A stretch of DNA of 64,000 nucleotides from Roseovarius indicus. GTDB taxonomy: Bacteria; Pseudomonadota; Alphaproteobacteria; Rhodobacterales; Rhodobacteraceae. Positions 41,905-49,773 of the stretch are shown here, piece after piece. The position numbers were made by a program, and so were the translations under genes. Location of the stretch: positions 1,550,001 to 1,614,000 of the forward strand of contig NZ_CP031598.1 in assembly GCF_008728195.1 (NCBI RefSeq). The letters run 5' to 3'. The number at the start of each line of letters is the position of its first letter. Within the stretch, counting starts at the first letter, position 1. Under the pieces are notes generated by a model. That model ran no database searches. It was not told the origin of the DNA and worked only from the letters and a program-made list of their open reading frames with translations.

Positions 41905-42713
41905 AGGACGGCGACCCGCAGGAAACGGTATCGGTGCTGAAGGACGGGCTTTTCAAGGGAAAAGGCGCCGTCGTGAGCGGTGCGGGCACGGGCATCGGCC
42001 GGGGCATCGTGACCCGGCTTGTCGGGCTTGGCATGGACGTGACAGGCCTTGGCCGCCGGGAGGAGCCGCTGGCGGAAACCGCTGAGGCGGTGAAAGAGAT
42101 GCCTGGCAGCTTTCGCTACCAGTCCTGCAACGTGCGCGACATCGAGGCGCTGGAGGCGGCTATCGAGGAGGCAGGCGAAACCCATGGGATCGACCTTCTG
42201 GTGAACAATGCCGGGGGGCAGTTCTTCGCTCCCGCCACCGAGATCAGCCGCCGTGGCTGGGACGCTGTAATCGACCTCAACCTTTCGGCGATCTTCACGG
42301 CGACCAAGGCGGCGTATCCCTACCTGAAGTCACGCCGCGGCGCGGTGGTCAACATGTCGCTTTCGGGGGTCGAGCGTGGGTCCATGGGCCTTGCCCATTC
42401 CATTGCGGCCCGGTCCGGGGTGCTGGGCATGACGCGGTCGCTGGCGCTGGAGTGGGCGGGGGACGGCATCCGTCTCAACTGCCTCGGGCCCGGTACGGTG
42501 GTGACCTCGGGTCTTTCGGACGAGGCGGCGCGGGCCTTGCTTGACGGGCTGCTGGCCGCCACGCCCATGCACTGCGAAACCTCCGTCGAAGAGGTGGCTG
42601 AGTTGACAGCCTTCCTCGCAAGCCCGGCGGGCCGGCTGATGACCGGCCAACTCATCCAGATCGATGGCGGCGCGCATATCGGTGCGGGACTCCACATGAT
42701 CGGGGCGGCATGA
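41901..42713 (+). CDS. SDR of the peroxisomal enoyl-CoA reductase (PECR/DECR) type
   Basis: A 270-residue SDR with cofactor motif SGAGTGIGRGI (26-36) and LVNNAGGQFFAPATEISRRG. The usual YxxxK reads SIAAR (within LAHSIAARSGVLGMTRSLAL), and then EWAGDGIRLNCLGPGTV follows. That loss and the EWA..GIR.NC pattern are seen in peroxisomal trans-2-enoyl-CoA and 2,4-dienoyl-CoA reductases, which reduce C=C bonds of CoA esters with NADPH. A residual alcohol dehydrogenase function seems unlikely. It is coupled by 4-bp overlaps to both CoA transferase genes. Confidence 0.82.
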   Translation: MKDGDPQETVSVLKDGLFKGKGAVVSGAGTGIGRGIVTRLVGLGMDVTGLGRREEPLAETAEAVKEMPGSFRYQSCNVRDIEALEAAIEEAGETHGIDLLVNNAGGQFFAPATEISRRGWDAVIDLNLSAIFTATKAAYPYLKSRRGAVVNMSLSGVERGSMGLAHSIAARSGVLGMTRSLALEWAGDGIRLNCLGPGTVVTSGLSDEAARALLDGLLAATPMHCETSVEEVAELTAFLASPAGRLMTGQLIQIDGGAHIGAGLHMIGAA

Positions 42714-43876
42714 TGGCGCCACCGCTCGACGGCATCAAGGTGCTCGATCTCAGCCGCGTGCTGGCGGGCCCGACCTGCACGCAGACGTTGGCCGACCTGG
42801 GCGCCGAGGTCTGGAAGATCGAACCTCCTGGCAAGGGCGACGACACACGCGGCTGGATGCCGCCTGAGGTCGAGGGAGAGTCGACCTATTTCATGTGTTG
42901 CAACCGCTCCAAGAAATCGGTTGCGCTCGATCTGAAGAGCCAGGAAGGCCGGGCGGCCGTCCAGGCGCTCGCCCGCAAGGCCGATGTGCTCGTAGAGAAC
43001 TTTCGCCAAGGGGCGCTAGATGCTTTCGGTCTAGATTACGAGACGCTGTCCGCTGACAACCGGCGTCTGATATATTGCTCGATCTCCGGGTATGGACGCA
43101 CCGGCCCACGCGCCGGCGAAGGTGGCTACGATTTCACCATTCAGGCCGAAAGCGGTCTAATGGCGATCACCGGCGAACCCGAGGGCGAGCCGATGAAACT
43201 CGGCGTCGCGATCACCGATATTGCGACGGGTATGAACGCGGTTCAGGCCATTCTGGCGGCGCTGTTCGCGCGCGAGCGCACGGGACGTGGTCAGCATCTC
43301 GACCTCGCGCTCTTTGACAGCGCAGTGGCGCTTTTGGCCAACGTCGCTTCCGGCTATCTTCAAACCGGGCGTGAGCCCAACCGCTATGGGAATGCGCATG
43401 CCACCGTGGTGCCCTATCAGCTTTTCGACACCATCGATGGAACTTTGGCGCTGGCCTGTGGCAATGACGGTCAGTTCCTGGCGCTTTGCGAGGTGCTGGG
43501 CCGGACCGATCTCGCCCGTGACGAGCGCTTCATCCGCAACCGAAGCCGCGTTGAAAATCGCGACACGCTGATTCCCGAGCTTCAAGCGGCCTTCCTGACA
43601 AGGGGTACGGATGAATGGATCAGCCTTCTGCGCAAGGCCAAGGTGCCCGTGGGCTCGGTACGCTCGGTGAGCGAGGTGTTTAGCGCCGCTGATGTACTGG
43701 AGCGCGGCCTCGTGACCACGGTGCCCGATGCAGTGCATGGCCAGTTGAGCCTTGTACGATCGCCGCTCCGCTTCTCGGAAACGCCCCTGCACACCCCTGT
43801 GGCGCCACCCCGGCTTGGCGATAACACCGAAGAGGTGCTGGCAGCCCATGGGATCAATCTTGGTGCATCGAAGTGA
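42710..43876 (+). CDS. Type III (CaiB/BaiF family) CoA transferase 2
   Basis: A 388-residue family III CoA transferase. It begins with IKVLDLSRVLAGPTCTQTLA then LGAEVWKIEPPGKGDDTRGW, and later ISGYGRTGPRAGEGGYDF and YQLFDTIDGTLALACGNDGQ, all typical. It is the last gene of the right operon; a decayed IS6 copy follows from about 43960. It is not closely similar by eye to transferase 1, so it is an independent paralogue rather than a recent duplicate. Two consecutive ATG codons are possible starts. Confidence 0.92.
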   Translation: MMAPPLDGIKVLDLSRVLAGPTCTQTLADLGAEVWKIEPPGKGDDTRGWMPPEVEGESTYFMCCNRSKKSVALDLKSQEGRAAVQALARKADVLVENFRQGALDAFGLDYETLSADNRRLIYCSISGYGRTGPRAGEGGYDFTIQAESGLMAITGEPEGEPMKLGVAITDIATGMNAVQAILAALFARERTGRGQHLDLALFDSAVALLANVASGYLQTGREPNRYGNAHATVVPYQLFDTIDGTLALACGNDGQFLALCEVLGRTDLARDERFIRNRSRVENRDTLIPELQAAFLTRGTDEWISLLRKAKVPVGSVRSVSEVFSAADVLERGLVTTVPDAVHGQLSLVRSPLRFSETPLHTPVAPPRLGDNTEEVLAAHGINLGASK

Positions 43877-43959
43877 TTTGCCGGAATGGCATTGTCACGG
43901 CATGAAACGCCCCGATTCTAAATATGCTGGACCGGCAGGGGTTGAACCTGCGGTCTGTG

Positions 43960-44098
43960 GATCCCGAAAGCAAAACGTGGTCCTATCCTGTACCACCGGA
44001 ACCGCACCGCCTCGTAGCAGACGTCGATGCCGCGCTCATGAAGCAGGTCTTTTGAAAACTGGGGTAGAGCATCACCGCCAGGCGGATGATCTCTGACA
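43960..44098 (-). mobile_element. IS6-family transposase N-terminal remnant
   Basis: On the minus strand SEIIRLAVMLYP is followed, after a frame change and the loss of roughly eight codons, by KDLLHERGIDVCYEAVRFRW and YRIGPRFAFGI. The family pattern is EIIRLAVMMYVRFPLSLRNVEDLLHERGIDVSHETVRFWWNRFGPMFA. The rest of the element is missing. It abuts the stop of the LysR gene at 44107. The plus-strand motif CACCGCCAGGCGGATGA is shared with the larger remnant near 57890. Confidence 0.65.
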
Positions 44099-44106
44099 CT
44101 GTCCGT

Positions 44107-44994
44107 TTACGCGATATGCTCGCGTAGAAGATCGAAGAACAGCGTCTCGTGTCGATTGCTTGGCATGCCACGCCGCTTGTAGCCGAACACATCGTAGCGG
44201 ATCTTCGGCTCGAATGGCCGCCACTCCACGTCGAATTGACCACTCAATGTTTCGCAGATCATCTTGCTGACAATCGAAACGCCGGCGCCTTGCTCCACGA
44301 GGGAAAAGACGGACTCGCTGAGAGGCGAGAAAACCCTGATGTTTCGGACAACGCCGAGGTTCTGAAATGCCGCGGCGGAGCGGTAATAGTTCAACTCATT
44401 GCGCGAAGACAGCACGATGAAGTCCTCTTCCGAGACCTGTTCCGCATGAATTGTCGATTGCGCACACAGAGGGTGCGACTTGGGCAGGATGATCACGGCT
44501 TCCGAACTGCCGAGCCTTTCCTGAATGAAATTCTGATTATTGATCGGCACGCTGGTAACGGCAATGTCGATCATACCGCCCGACATCCAAGAGTGGAAAT
44601 AGCTGGTCGCGAACGGATAGACGGCGAGGCTCACATCCGGACGGCGCTCCATGAATTTCGAAAGCACCGGTGTCAGCAGGGAGGCTCCCCATGCGGCTTC
44701 GCAGGCAATTGACATCTGCCCGCGATTGCCTTCCTTGATCGCCTGGGCACGCTGCTCAAGCTCCTGCATGACGTACAGGCTCTTCTCGCTTTCGATAAAG
44801 AACATCTCGCCAGCTTCGGTCAGTCGCAGGCCACGCCCGTCTCGTTCGAACAGTTTGAAATCCAGGGCCATTTCTAGGTCCTTGAGGGTCTGACTGGCTG
44901 CGGGTTGCGACATCCCCAACTGGGAAGATGCAGCCGTTACGCTGCCAGTCTGAACGATGGCGTGAAAGACGTTTAGTTGGCGTATGCGCAGCAT
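44107..44994 (-). CDS. LysR-family transcriptional regulator
   Basis: A 295-residue LTTR. The N-terminal winged HTH is LRIRQLNVFHAIVQTGSVTA then ASSQLGMSQPAASQTLKDLE; the rest is the two-lobed co-inducer domain (GNRGQMSIACEAAWGASLLT, VEQGAGVSIVSKMICETL). It is divergent from the transporter/CoA operon starting at 45178, with 183 bp between the start codons that contain a nested inverted repeat (45040-45082). The arrangement is classic for a LysR activator of the neighbouring operon. Its 3' end is intact despite the IS6 debris 9 bp beyond it. Confidence 0.93.
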   Translation of the reverse strand: MLRIRQLNVFHAIVQTGSVTAASSQLGMSQPAASQTLKDLEMALDFKLFERDGRGLRLTEAGEMFFIESEKSLYVMQELEQRAQAIKEGNRGQMSIACEAAWGASLLTPVLSKFMERRPDVSLAVYPFATSYFHSWMSGGMIDIAVTSVPINNQNFIQERLGSSEAVIILPKSHPLCAQSTIHAEQVSEEDFIVLSSRNELNYYRSAAAFQNLGVVRNIRVFSPLSESVFSLVEQGAGVSIVSKMICETLSGQFDVEWRPFEPKIRYDVFGYKRRGMPSNRHETLFFDLLREHIA

Positions 44995-45039
44995 GGCGAG
45001 ACCTCTCGTGAGGGGAGTTAGGGAGGGTATAGATCAGAG

Positions 45040-45082
45040 CAAATACCTTAGAGGCATTAATAACTAAATGCTTATGTATTTG
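45040..45082. promoter_or_regulatory. Nested inverted repeat, likely LysR binding site
   Basis: CAAATAC (45040-45046) pairs with GTATTTG (45076-45082), and inside it GCATT (45054-45058) pairs with AATGC (45067-45071). The whole element is AT-rich, lies between the divergent LysR and ATPase genes, and starts 46 bp from the LysR ATG. LysR proteins bind interrupted dyads of this kind, often as tetramers spanning about 40-50 bp. Confidence 0.5.
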
Positions 45083-45177
45083 CGTCATATCCGCTTGGAC
45101 GCGCCGCCAAATCTCTCCTTATCGTTGAAGAGCAATCATTCACGCCCGACCTCGGGCTACATCGGAGCAGCTACGAC

Positions 45178-46227
45178 ATGACGACGGGCGCCGCGGTAAA
45201 ATTCGAAAACGTGTCGAAACACTTCGGCAACACGACGGCGCTGGACGGCTTGGATCTGACCGTCAGGTCCGGGGAGTTCCTTACGTTGCTCGGCGAAAGC
45301 GGCTCTGGCAAGACGACCGCTCTCAACCTTCTGGCCGGGTTCTTCCAGGCCTCTTCGGGGACCATTCTCGTGAACGGCACGGATGTATCGTCGCTGCCCC
45401 CGGAAAAGCGGAACATCGGGATGGTTTTCCAGAATTATTCCTTGTTTCCGCACATGACGGTGGAAGCCAACATCGCCTATCCGCTGAGGATGAGAGGCGA
45501 AGACCGGGACAGCATGCGCCGAAAAACCGCGCGGGCGCTGGAAATCGTACACATGTCACAATTTGCTCGCCGGATGCCCTCTGAACTGTCAGGCGGTCAA
45601 CAGCAGCGGGTTGCGTTGGCGCGGGCAATCGTGTTCGAACCTCCGCTTCTGCTGATGGATGAGCCATTGGGCGCTCTTGACCAAAACCTAAGGGAAAAGC
45701 TGCAGTCCGAGATCAAGGACCTTCATACTCAGCTTGGAAGCACGATTGTTTTCGTGACCCATGATCAGCGCGAAGCGCTGGCCCTGTCCGACCGGATCGC
45801 GCTGATGCGCGACGGTCGCCTCGAACAGGTCGGCACACCTACTGAGATCTACGACAACCCCGTCAGCGAGTTCGCCGCCCGCTTCGTCGGCCAGACGAAC
45901 ATTTTCCGTGTCGAGCTTCGGGGCGATCAGGTCGATATCCCGCAGCTGCGCACCACGATGCCGAAAGCCGGCGCTGACGGCACCGCGACATGCGCGGTTC
46001 TGCGGCCGGAAAACATCCGGCTGTCGCCGCAGGCTGACGACACGACGATCTCCGCGAAGCTGGAGAAGTCCACCTTCCAGGGCGACTCGTTCTTCTACGA
46101 AGTCAGACACGAGGACGCCTGCATCCTTGTCCGGGCCGAGCGCGACGCTGGCCCGCCGCCGCCTCTGGGCAGCCAGGTCAATCTGCGCTTCGCCAGGGAA
46201 GACATCGTCTTTGTCCGGGATACCTGA
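45178..46227 (+). CDS. ABC transporter ATP-binding protein, PotA/FbpC type
   Basis: A 349-residue ATPase with Walker A GESGSGKTT (39-47), signature LSGGQQQRVALARA, Walker B LLLMDEPLGALDQ, switch His in FVTHDQREAL, and a TOBE-type C-terminal domain (about 235-349). It is the first gene of an operon that continues with binding protein, two permeases, a crotonase and a CoA ligase. No strong ribosome site is seen before ATG 45178 (GGAGCAGCTACGAC). It energises import of the substrate that the two CoA enzymes then process. Confidence 0.93.
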   Translation: MTTGAAVKFENVSKHFGNTTALDGLDLTVRSGEFLTLLGESGSGKTTALNLLAGFFQASSGTILVNGTDVSSLPPEKRNIGMVFQNYSLFPHMTVEANIAYPLRMRGEDRDSMRRKTARALEIVHMSQFARRMPSELSGGQQQRVALARAIVFEPPLLLMDEPLGALDQNLREKLQSEIKDLHTQLGSTIVFVTHDQREALALSDRIALMRDGRLEQVGTPTEIYDNPVSEFAARFVGQTNIFRVELRGDQVDIPQLRTTMPKAGADGTATCAVLRPENIRLSPQADDTTISAKLEKSTFQGDSFFYEVRHEDACILVRAERDAGPPPPLGSQVNLRFAREDIVFVRDT

Positions 46228-46303
46228 CCGACGCGATGAATACTCCAGACCAGAAAAGCAACAGGCCCCAAACCGGCCATAACCACAACAGGAAGAGAGA
46301 ACC

Positions 46304-47338
46304 ATGAAGACACTGAACAAACTGCTTGTCTCGGCGGCGTTCCTGCCGTCGATGGCAATGTCGCAGGAATTGACTTTCGCAACCGCCGGCGGTGTCTGGC
46401 TGGAAACGATTACCGAGGCCTGCCTCGACCCGTATGCTGAATCGGCGGGCGTCGAAGTCGCGGGCGTGGCCACGGAAGATACGGCCGCCCAAATCCGCGC
46501 GCAGATGATGACCCAGATCCAGTGGGATATCGTCGAGGTTCCTTCTGCCGTGCTCGCGCTCGGCACCGCCGAAGGCTGGTTCGAGCCCCTCGACTGGGAC
46601 AAGATCGACCCGGAGAACCAGCTGCCTGATGTCGCGCGTCAGGAAAACGGCATCGGCTTCACCACCTATTCCGAAGGCATTGTCTATCGCACCGATGGCG
46701 AGAACGACCCGATCAACTCCTGGGCCGATTTCTGGAATGTCGAGGAGTTCCCCGGCAACCGCTCGCTGCGCGATACGCCGCTCGGCAACCTTGAATACGC
46801 TCTGCTGGCAGACGGCGTGTCGAAAGAAGAGCTCTACGACGTGCTGTCGAGTGAAGAAGGCGTCGACCGTGCATTCGCCAAGCTCGACGAGATCAAGCCG
46901 AACATCACCGTCTGGTGGACGGCCGGTCAGCAGCCGATCCAGTATATCGCAAGCGGCGATGTGGATTACTCCACCACGTGGAACGGCCGCGTGACCTCCG
47001 CCGTGGAAGACGGCATCCCGGCGGGTTTCGTCTGGAACGAAGCGGCGCTCATCGTGGGGTACTACGCCGTGATGAAGGGGAGCGAGCAGGTGGATCTCGC
47101 CAATGACCTGCTGAAGTTCTGCTGGACCGATCCCCAGATCAGCGCGAACGTGGTCGAACGGATGCCGTACCCGGGTTTCGCCCCCGGCCTCTATGATCTG
47201 CTGCCGGAAGAAACGGCGCAGAACCTGTCGACCTTCCCGGCAAATGAAGAGGTGCAGTTCGCCTTCGACGGTGGCTTCTGGGCCGAGAACCGTCCCGAGC
47301 TGCAGGACCGCTGGCAGTCCTGGCGCCTGTCGAACTGA
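46304..47338 (+). CDS. Periplasmic solute-binding protein, PotD-like
   Basis: A 344-residue binding protein with a Sec-type signal peptide (MKTLNKLLVSAAFLPSMAMS, cleavage before QELTF). The mature part begins LTFATAGGVWLETITEAC, and MTQIQWDIVEVPSAVLALG and FTTYSEGIVYRTDGEN follow, typical of the SBP_bac_8 group near PotD. GGAAGAGAGAACC precedes the ATG. Unlike the binding protein at 19300 it has no twin arginine. The pocket residues cannot be interpreted by eye. It works with the permeases encoded at 47379-48988. Confidence 0.88.
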   Translation: MKTLNKLLVSAAFLPSMAMSQELTFATAGGVWLETITEACLDPYAESAGVEVAGVATEDTAAQIRAQMMTQIQWDIVEVPSAVLALGTAEGWFEPLDWDKIDPENQLPDVARQENGIGFTTYSEGIVYRTDGENDPINSWADFWNVEEFPGNRSLRDTPLGNLEYALLADGVSKEELYDVLSSEEGVDRAFAKLDEIKPNITVWWTAGQQPIQYIASGDVDYSTTWNGRVTSAVEDGIPAGFVWNEAALIVGYYAVMKGSEQVDLANDLLKFCWTDPQISANVVERMPYPGFAPGLYDLLPEETAQNLSTFPANEEVQFAFDGGFWAENRPELQDRWQSWRLSN

Positions 47339-47378
47339 GCGTGGACGATGACCGGAACACAAGGGCAGGAAAGCAACA

Positions 47379-48209
47379 ATGCACAAGGCTAGGGCAGCAA
47401 TGCCATTCATTCCGGTCGTGCTATTGCTCGGATTATGCTTCGTCTATCCCGTCGCGGAAGTCCTGAAATGGGGTTTCCACGACGGGAGCTGGACGGCGCG
47501 GTACATCGGGACGGTCGGCCGTCCGGAGTATATCCGCATCCTTCTCAATACCGTGCAAGTGGCGGTAGTCACCTCCGTATCCTGCATGGTGCTCGGCTAT
47601 CCCGTCGCCTACGTCATATCCCGACAAAGGGCTGCGCTCAGAACCGTCCTGCTGATCGCTATCGTCGTGACGATGTGGGTCAGCGTGCTGATCCGCACCT
47701 ACGCGTGGATGGTCGTTCTCGGTCGGGAAGGCATCATCAACAACGTGCTGGCGGCAACCGGCATCATCGACGAGCCGGTCCAGCTCATGTTCACGACCGG
47801 CGCAGTTTATGTCGCCATGATTCAGACCCTGCTGCCGATCAGTATCCTCGCTTCCTTCTCGGGTATGGCCGGGTTCGACCAAACACTGCTCCGCGCGGCG
47901 CGCGCCTTCGGCGCGTCTAAATGGGGAGGGTTCCGGACCGTGTTCTTCCCCCTGACCATCGACGGCGTGATTGCGGGCGGGCTGCTGGTTCTGCTGATGT
48001 CGCTCGGTTTCTTTATCACCCCCGCCCTCGTCGGCGGTCCGTCAGATATCCTGATCGCCAATGTCATCAGCGACCATGTCAACCAGACACTGAACTGGAA
48101 CCTCGCGGCGGCGCTTTCGGCGGTACTGTTGGTCATCGGAACAGCGATGGTTCTGGCAGTCCTGATCGTGACCCTCGGTGTCAGACGTTTCCACAAGCGA
48201 GCGCTATGA
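47379..48209 (+). CDS. ABC transporter permease 1, PotB/PotH type
   Basis: A 276-residue membrane protein with about six hydrophobic segments. The coupling loop is RAARAFGASKWGGFRTVFFP with LTIDGVIAGG after it. RTYAWMVVLGREGIINN matches the region before the loop in PotB/PotH proteins. The start has a CAGGAAAG site. The stop overlaps the second permease by 4 bp. It forms the membrane channel with that protein. Confidence 0.9.
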   Translation: MHKARAAMPFIPVVLLLGLCFVYPVAEVLKWGFHDGSWTARYIGTVGRPEYIRILLNTVQVAVVTSVSCMVLGYPVAYVISRQRAALRTVLLIAIVVTMWVSVLIRTYAWMVVLGREGIINNVLAATGIIDEPVQLMFTTGAVYVAMIQTLLPISILASFSGMAGFDQTLLRAARAFGASKWGGFRTVFFPLTIDGVIAGGLLVLLMSLGFFITPALVGGPSDILIANVISDHVNQTLNWNLAAALSAVLLVIGTAMVLAVLIVTLGVRRFHKRAL

Positions 48210-48988
48210 CCATGTCTACTATTCTTATCCGGGCCTACACGGCGGTGATGCTGGCGCTGCTCACCTTCCCGATCTTCCTCGTGATCCCGATGTCATTCAG
48301 TGCCACGCGCTACCTGCAGTTCCCGCCCGAGGAATACAGTCTGCGGTGGTACCAGTTTCTCTGGGAAAGCGCGGCATGGCAGGAGGCAGCGCTCCGCAGC
48401 CTCGGAATCTCGGCCGCCGCCACGCTGATCGCTCTGCCCATTGGCACGCTGGCCGCGCTGGGCGTCAGCCGATCGAGCGGGGCGACAGGGCGCATTGTCA
48501 CGATGCTGTCTCTGGGGCCACAGATCGTGCCCGCGGTGATCGTGGCGCTCGGCGCTTTGCTGGTATCGGCCGGGCTCGGCCTCTATGGCAACCCGCTCGC
48601 GCTGGTCCTGGTGCATGCCTGTCTCGGCATTCCCTTCGTGCTGCTGGTGGTGACGCCGGTCCTGCGTGAAGGCAGCGAGCAATACATGCGGGCCGCCCGC
48701 TCTCTGGGCGCTGGCTTCTGGAGGGCCGTGTTCACGGTCGTGCTTCCGCAGATCATGCCGGCCCTCTTCGCGTCGGCGGTGTTCGTTTTCTTCATTTCAT
48801 TCGACGAACTGGTGATCGCGCTTTTCCTCATGGGCGGTACCGAGACCCTGCCGATGCGGATCTGGTCCGACCTGCGCAATGAACTCACACCCGCGGTCGC
48901 TGCCGTATCGACTATCCTCATCCTGGTGACACTTGCGGCCATCATCCCCGCGGAAATCTATCGGAACAAGAAAAGGAGAGCGCCGTGA
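48206..48988 (+). CDS. ABC transporter permease 2, PotC/PotI type
   Basis: From ATG 48206, coupled to the previous stop by ATGA, the product is 260 residues with about six hydrophobic segments. It has RYLQFPPEEYSLRWYQFLWE before the second segment, coupling loop RAARSLGAGFWRAVFTVVLP, and SFDELVIALFLMGGTETLP, all PotC/PotI-like. A longer frame in the same region is a different reading frame and not the gene. The crotonase gene overlaps its stop (GTGA). Confidence 0.9.
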   Translation: MTMSTILIRAYTAVMLALLTFPIFLVIPMSFSATRYLQFPPEEYSLRWYQFLWESAAWQEAALRSLGISAAATLIALPIGTLAALGVSRSSGATGRIVTMLSLGPQIVPAVIVALGALLVSAGLGLYGNPLALVLVHACLGIPFVLLVVTPVLREGSEQYMRAARSLGAGFWRAVFTVVLPQIMPALFASAVFVFFISFDELVIALFLMGGTETLPMRIWSDLRNELTPAVAAVSTILILVTLAAIIPAEIYRNKKRRAP

Positions 48989-49773
48989 TCGAGTACGAGC
49001 GCGACGGAGAGATCGGGATTTTCACGATCGCCAACGGCAAGGTGAACCCGTTCAACCCGCAAATGCACAAGGATTTCTACCAGAAACTGAAGGCCTTCGA
49101 GAATGATCCGGCGGTAAAGGTCGGCATCCTGACCGGGGCAGGCGATCGGGCCTTCTGTGCGGGCGACGACCTGAAAACTCCCCGCGAGGATCGCACGATC
49201 GAGGAACATGTCGAAAAGCACTTTGCGAACGTCGACCCCGATGCCGAGCCTTCCTATCCGGGCTGGGAGCGTGAAATTCACATGATGACGCGCTTCAAGC
49301 CGATCATCGGCGCGGTGAAGGGGTGGTGCGTCGGGCAGGGGCTGGTGTACCTCATGCGCCTGACAGACATGCGGATTTCCGGCGAAAGCGCTCGCTACGG
49401 CCTGCCGGAAATTGCTTTTGACATGGCCGGGGGAAGTGGCATGGCGGCCATCTCCCGCCACCTGCCGCGTGCCATCGCGATGGAACTGGTACTGACGGGC
49501 GATCCGATCGACGCGCAGGAGGCCTACCGCATTGGCTTTGCCAACAAGATCGTCCCGGACTCCGAGGTGATGGACGCCGCGAAAGCCCTTGCTGCCCGCA
49601 TCTCCCGCCATTCGGGCCGCGCGATCCGGATCGAGATGGAGTCGTTCCATCGTGCCGAACAGACCGACGACGCGACTTCCTACGCTCTAACCGATCACAT
49701 GTTCCGCCTTCAGCGGCTGGCTTCGTCCAAACAGGTCGGTACGTTCGACTATAAAGGGAAAACCGGTAAATGA
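48985..49773 (+). CDS. Crotonase-family protein with one catalytic Glu replaced
   Basis: A 262-residue protein with a GTG start at 48985 (site AAGGAGA, overlapping the permease stop). The crotonase fold is clear: oxyanion strand AFCAGDDLK (57-65) and GLPEIAFDMAGGSGMAA with Glu142 at the second catalytic position. The first position, GGGxE in active hydratases, reads VGQGLVY with Val121 where Glu is expected. One-Glu crotonases are known for isomerase, decarboxylase, hydrolase or carnitinyl-CoA dehydratase-like reactions, so simple hydration is doubtful. It is coupled to the downstream ligase (4-bp overlap) and belongs to the importer operon. Confidence 0.85.
   Translation: MIEYERDGEIGIFTIANGKVNPFNPQMHKDFYQKLKAFENDPAVKVGILTGAGDRAFCAGDDLKTPREDRTIEEHVEKHFANVDPDAEPSYPGWEREIHMMTRFKPIIGAVKGWCVGQGLVYLMRLTDMRISGESARYGLPEIAFDMAGGSGMAAISRHLPRAIAMELVLTGDPIDAQEAYRIGFANKIVPDSEVMDAAKALAARISRHSGRAIRIEMESFHRAEQTDDATSYALTDHMFRLQRLASSKQVGTFDYKGKTGK

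Noticed and set aside
43929..44000. Complete tRNA gene
   Set aside because: Only the T-arm and one acceptor strand fit; no D-arm, anticodon arm or matching 5' acceptor could be placed.
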